From Ignavibacteria bacterium (GTDB lineage Bacteria > Bacteroidota > Ignavibacteria > Kapaibacteriales > UBA961): a stretch of 36,206 nucleotides of DNA. Where the stretch lies: assembly GCA_016873735.1 (NCBI GenBank), contig VGWD01000003.1:1-36206 (forward strand), in the 5' to 3' direction. The translations under genes and the position numbers were made by a program. Below the pieces are notes generated by a model. That model had not been told where the DNA came from. It saw nothing but the letters and a program-made list of their open reading frames with translations, and ran no database searches. Numbering within the stretch: the stretch's first letter is position 1; each line of letters begins with the position of its first letter. Positions 35,111 through 36,206 of this stretch are shown here, in pieces.

Positions 35111-35875
35111 TCAACCGAATCTTCCGGTGATATAATCTTCGGTTTCTTTCTTTGATGGACTAGTGAATAATGTTCTTGTCTTATCGAATTCGATTAAATC
35201 ACCCATATAAAAGAAACCTGTACTATCACTCACTCTTGCAGCCTGCTGCATATTATGGGTGACAATGACAATGGTATATGAATCTTTTAATTCTTCAATC
35301 AATTCTTCAATTTTTGCTGTTGATATTGGATCCAATGCAGAACATGGTTCATCCATGAGCAAAATCTCAGGATTTACAGCAACTGCACGTGCTATGCACA
35401 AGCGTTGTTGCTGTCCACCTGATAAGCCGGTGGCCGAATCATGAAGCCGATCTTTGACTTCATCCCACAATGCTGCTTTCTTGAGACTATACTCAACGAT
35501 TTCATCAACTTCTGTACTTGGAGGAGTTTGATTTAGGCGTAGTCCATAAGCAACATTTTCGTAAATGGATTTTGGAAATGGTATTGACTTTTGAAAAACC
35601 ATTCCCACTTTTTTTCTCAATTCAACAACATCTATGTCAGGATCATAAACATTTGTTTCATCGATGGTGAGTTTTCCATTTGCTGAAAATGTATAGATAA
35701 GATCATTCATGCGGTTGATTGAACGCAATAATGTCGATTTACCACAACCGGAAGGACCAATGAATGCCGTCACTTTATTGATTTGTACATCCAAGGTGAT
35801 ATCGTTCAATGCTTGTTTCTCACCATATAACACATTGAAATTTCTGATTTTGATTTTAACTGAGTCTTTAGCCAT
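35111..35875 (-). CDS. pstB: Phosphate ABC transporter ATP-binding protein PstB
   Basis: ATPase of the high-affinity PstSCAB phosphate importer, on the inner face of the cytoplasmic membrane. 254 aa, standard. Walker [10 protein letters not shown] (about 36-44), Q loop [20 protein letters not shown] (the P-F-P-x-S-I form is PstB-specific), signature [17 protein letters not shown], Walker [15 protein letters not shown], and switch His in [11 protein letters not shown]. It follows pstA by 18 nt and precedes phoU by 42 nt. The pstS and pstC genes are presumably upstream, beyond the window. Confidence 0.98.
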   Translation of the reverse strand: MAKDSVKIKIRNFNVLYGEKQALNDITLDVQINKVTAFIGPSGCGKSTLLRSINRMNDLIYTFSANGKLTIDETNVYDPDIDVVELRKKVGMVFQKSIPFPKSIYENVAYGLRLNQTPPSTEVDEIVEYSLKKAALWDEVKDRLHDSATGLSGGQQQRLCIARAVAVNPEILLMDEPCSALDPISTAKIEELIEELKDSYTIVIVTHNMQQAARVSDSTGFFYMGDLIEFDKTRTLFTSPSKKETEDYITGRFG

Positions 35876-35893
35876 GATGGATTGTTCTCAATA

Positions 35894-36206
35894 TCAGTAT
35901 TGTTGTTTACGGATTCTCATGCGTATGAGACCCGCCGTTAGATTTAAACTGAATGCCAAAAGCAATAATACCAATGTCGATGCATATTGTAAAGGCAGTG
36001 CCTCAGCTGCATTTGGGGATTGTGTAGCCAAAACATAAATATGGTAGCCCATATGCATGAATTGATCAGTAAGTGAACTTGGAAGTTCGGGTAATGAATA
36101 TACTGCTCCAACAAATATCACAGGCGCAACCTCGCCCGCTCCTCTGCCAATCGCAAGAATTGAACCTGTTAAGATACCGGTCAATGAATTCGGTAGCACA
36201 ACTTTC
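35894..36206 (-). CDS. pstA: Phosphate ABC transporter permease PstA, C-terminal part (cut by window edge)
   Basis: C-terminal ~104 residues of the inner-membrane permease PstA; the start lies beyond 36206. The visible part begins KVVLPNSLTGILTGSILAIGR and continues GAGEVAPVIFVG, the EAA-loop region and following helix typical of PstA, and then a last transmembrane helix (LVLLLLAFSLNLTAGLIRMR) with a basic end, RKQQY. The in-frame GTG at 36199 is not a real start. Between the EAA loop and the last helix is a ~45-residue outside loop (SLPELPSSLTDQFMHMGYHIY), normal for PstA. Confidence 0.95.
   Translation of the reverse strand, partial: KVVLPNSLTGILTGSILAIGRGAGEVAPVIFVGAVYSLPELPSSLTDQFMHMGYHIYVLATQSPNAAEALPLQYASTLVLLLLAFSLNLTAGLIRMRIRKQQY

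Overview
The window looks like a chromosome segment of a low-to-moderate GC member of the Bacteroidota/Chlorobiota (FCB) group, perhaps a Kapabacteria- or Ignavibacteria-like lineage. The lineage is an inference. It rests on two secreted proteins ending in domains that resemble type IX secretion (Por) sorting signals, a TonB-dependent receptor encoded with imelysin-type lipoproteins, several upstream boxes matching the Bacteroidota -7 promoter element TAnnTTTG, and mostly weak ribosome binding sites. No phage module, CRISPR array, rRNA or tRNA gene was seen.

Layout. 1-1628: 3' part of a RecQ-type helicase gene, running into a convergent GT4 glycosyltransferase gene (1630-2835). 2965-5118: secreted CAP-domain protein followed by a terminator. 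5155-6692 (minus): trmD, a membrane protein and a HicB-like small protein. 6795-13420 (plus): a tight run of secreted M14 carboxypeptidase, CPBP membrane protease, TPR-like protein and methylmalonyl-CoA mutase. 13458-16285: a zinc-homeostasis island (YciC/ZNG1-like GTPase, DUF1826 protein, Zur-like Fur-family repressor with a perfect 17-bp palindromic operator). 16289-17278 (minus): gap. 17447-19314: methyltransferase and DUF2279 protein. 19367-19732: tmRNA, with a strong terminator and a 160-aa orphan gene behind it. 20358-22499 (minus): serine beta-lactamase-like lipoprotein, a secreted protein of five 19-residue repeats, and a DUF302-like gene broken by two homopolymer frameshifts. 22571-23221 (minus): small outer-membrane barrel. 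23388-29363 (plus): putative iron-acquisition operon of DUF4856-like lipoprotein, imelysin lipoprotein, HTTM membrane protein and TonB-dependent receptor behind a palindromic operator. 29364-34309 (minus): barrel/OmpA-like protein, recG, rfbA. 34379-36206 (minus): phoU, pstB and the 3' end of pstA.

The most interesting structure is the zinc island. A 16-bp sequence is directly repeated at its two edges (15 of 16 identical). Removing the island and one repeat copy rebuilds a single canonical terminator between the convergent mcm and gap genes. The island therefore appears to have entered that terminator, and an IS-end-like inverted repeat lies exactly at its right border. Inside it, the DUF1826 protein carries an HxD...H...R pattern that suggests a non-heme iron oxygenase fold.

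Two metal-response loci (zinc at 13.5-16 kb, iron at 23.4-29.4 kb) and the pst/phoU phosphate locus point to an organism adapted to fluctuating metal and phosphate supply. Many adjacent genes are joined by 4-nt NTGA stop/start overlaps, sometimes with GTG or TTG starts. This suggests translational coupling is common here and shifts several start sites.
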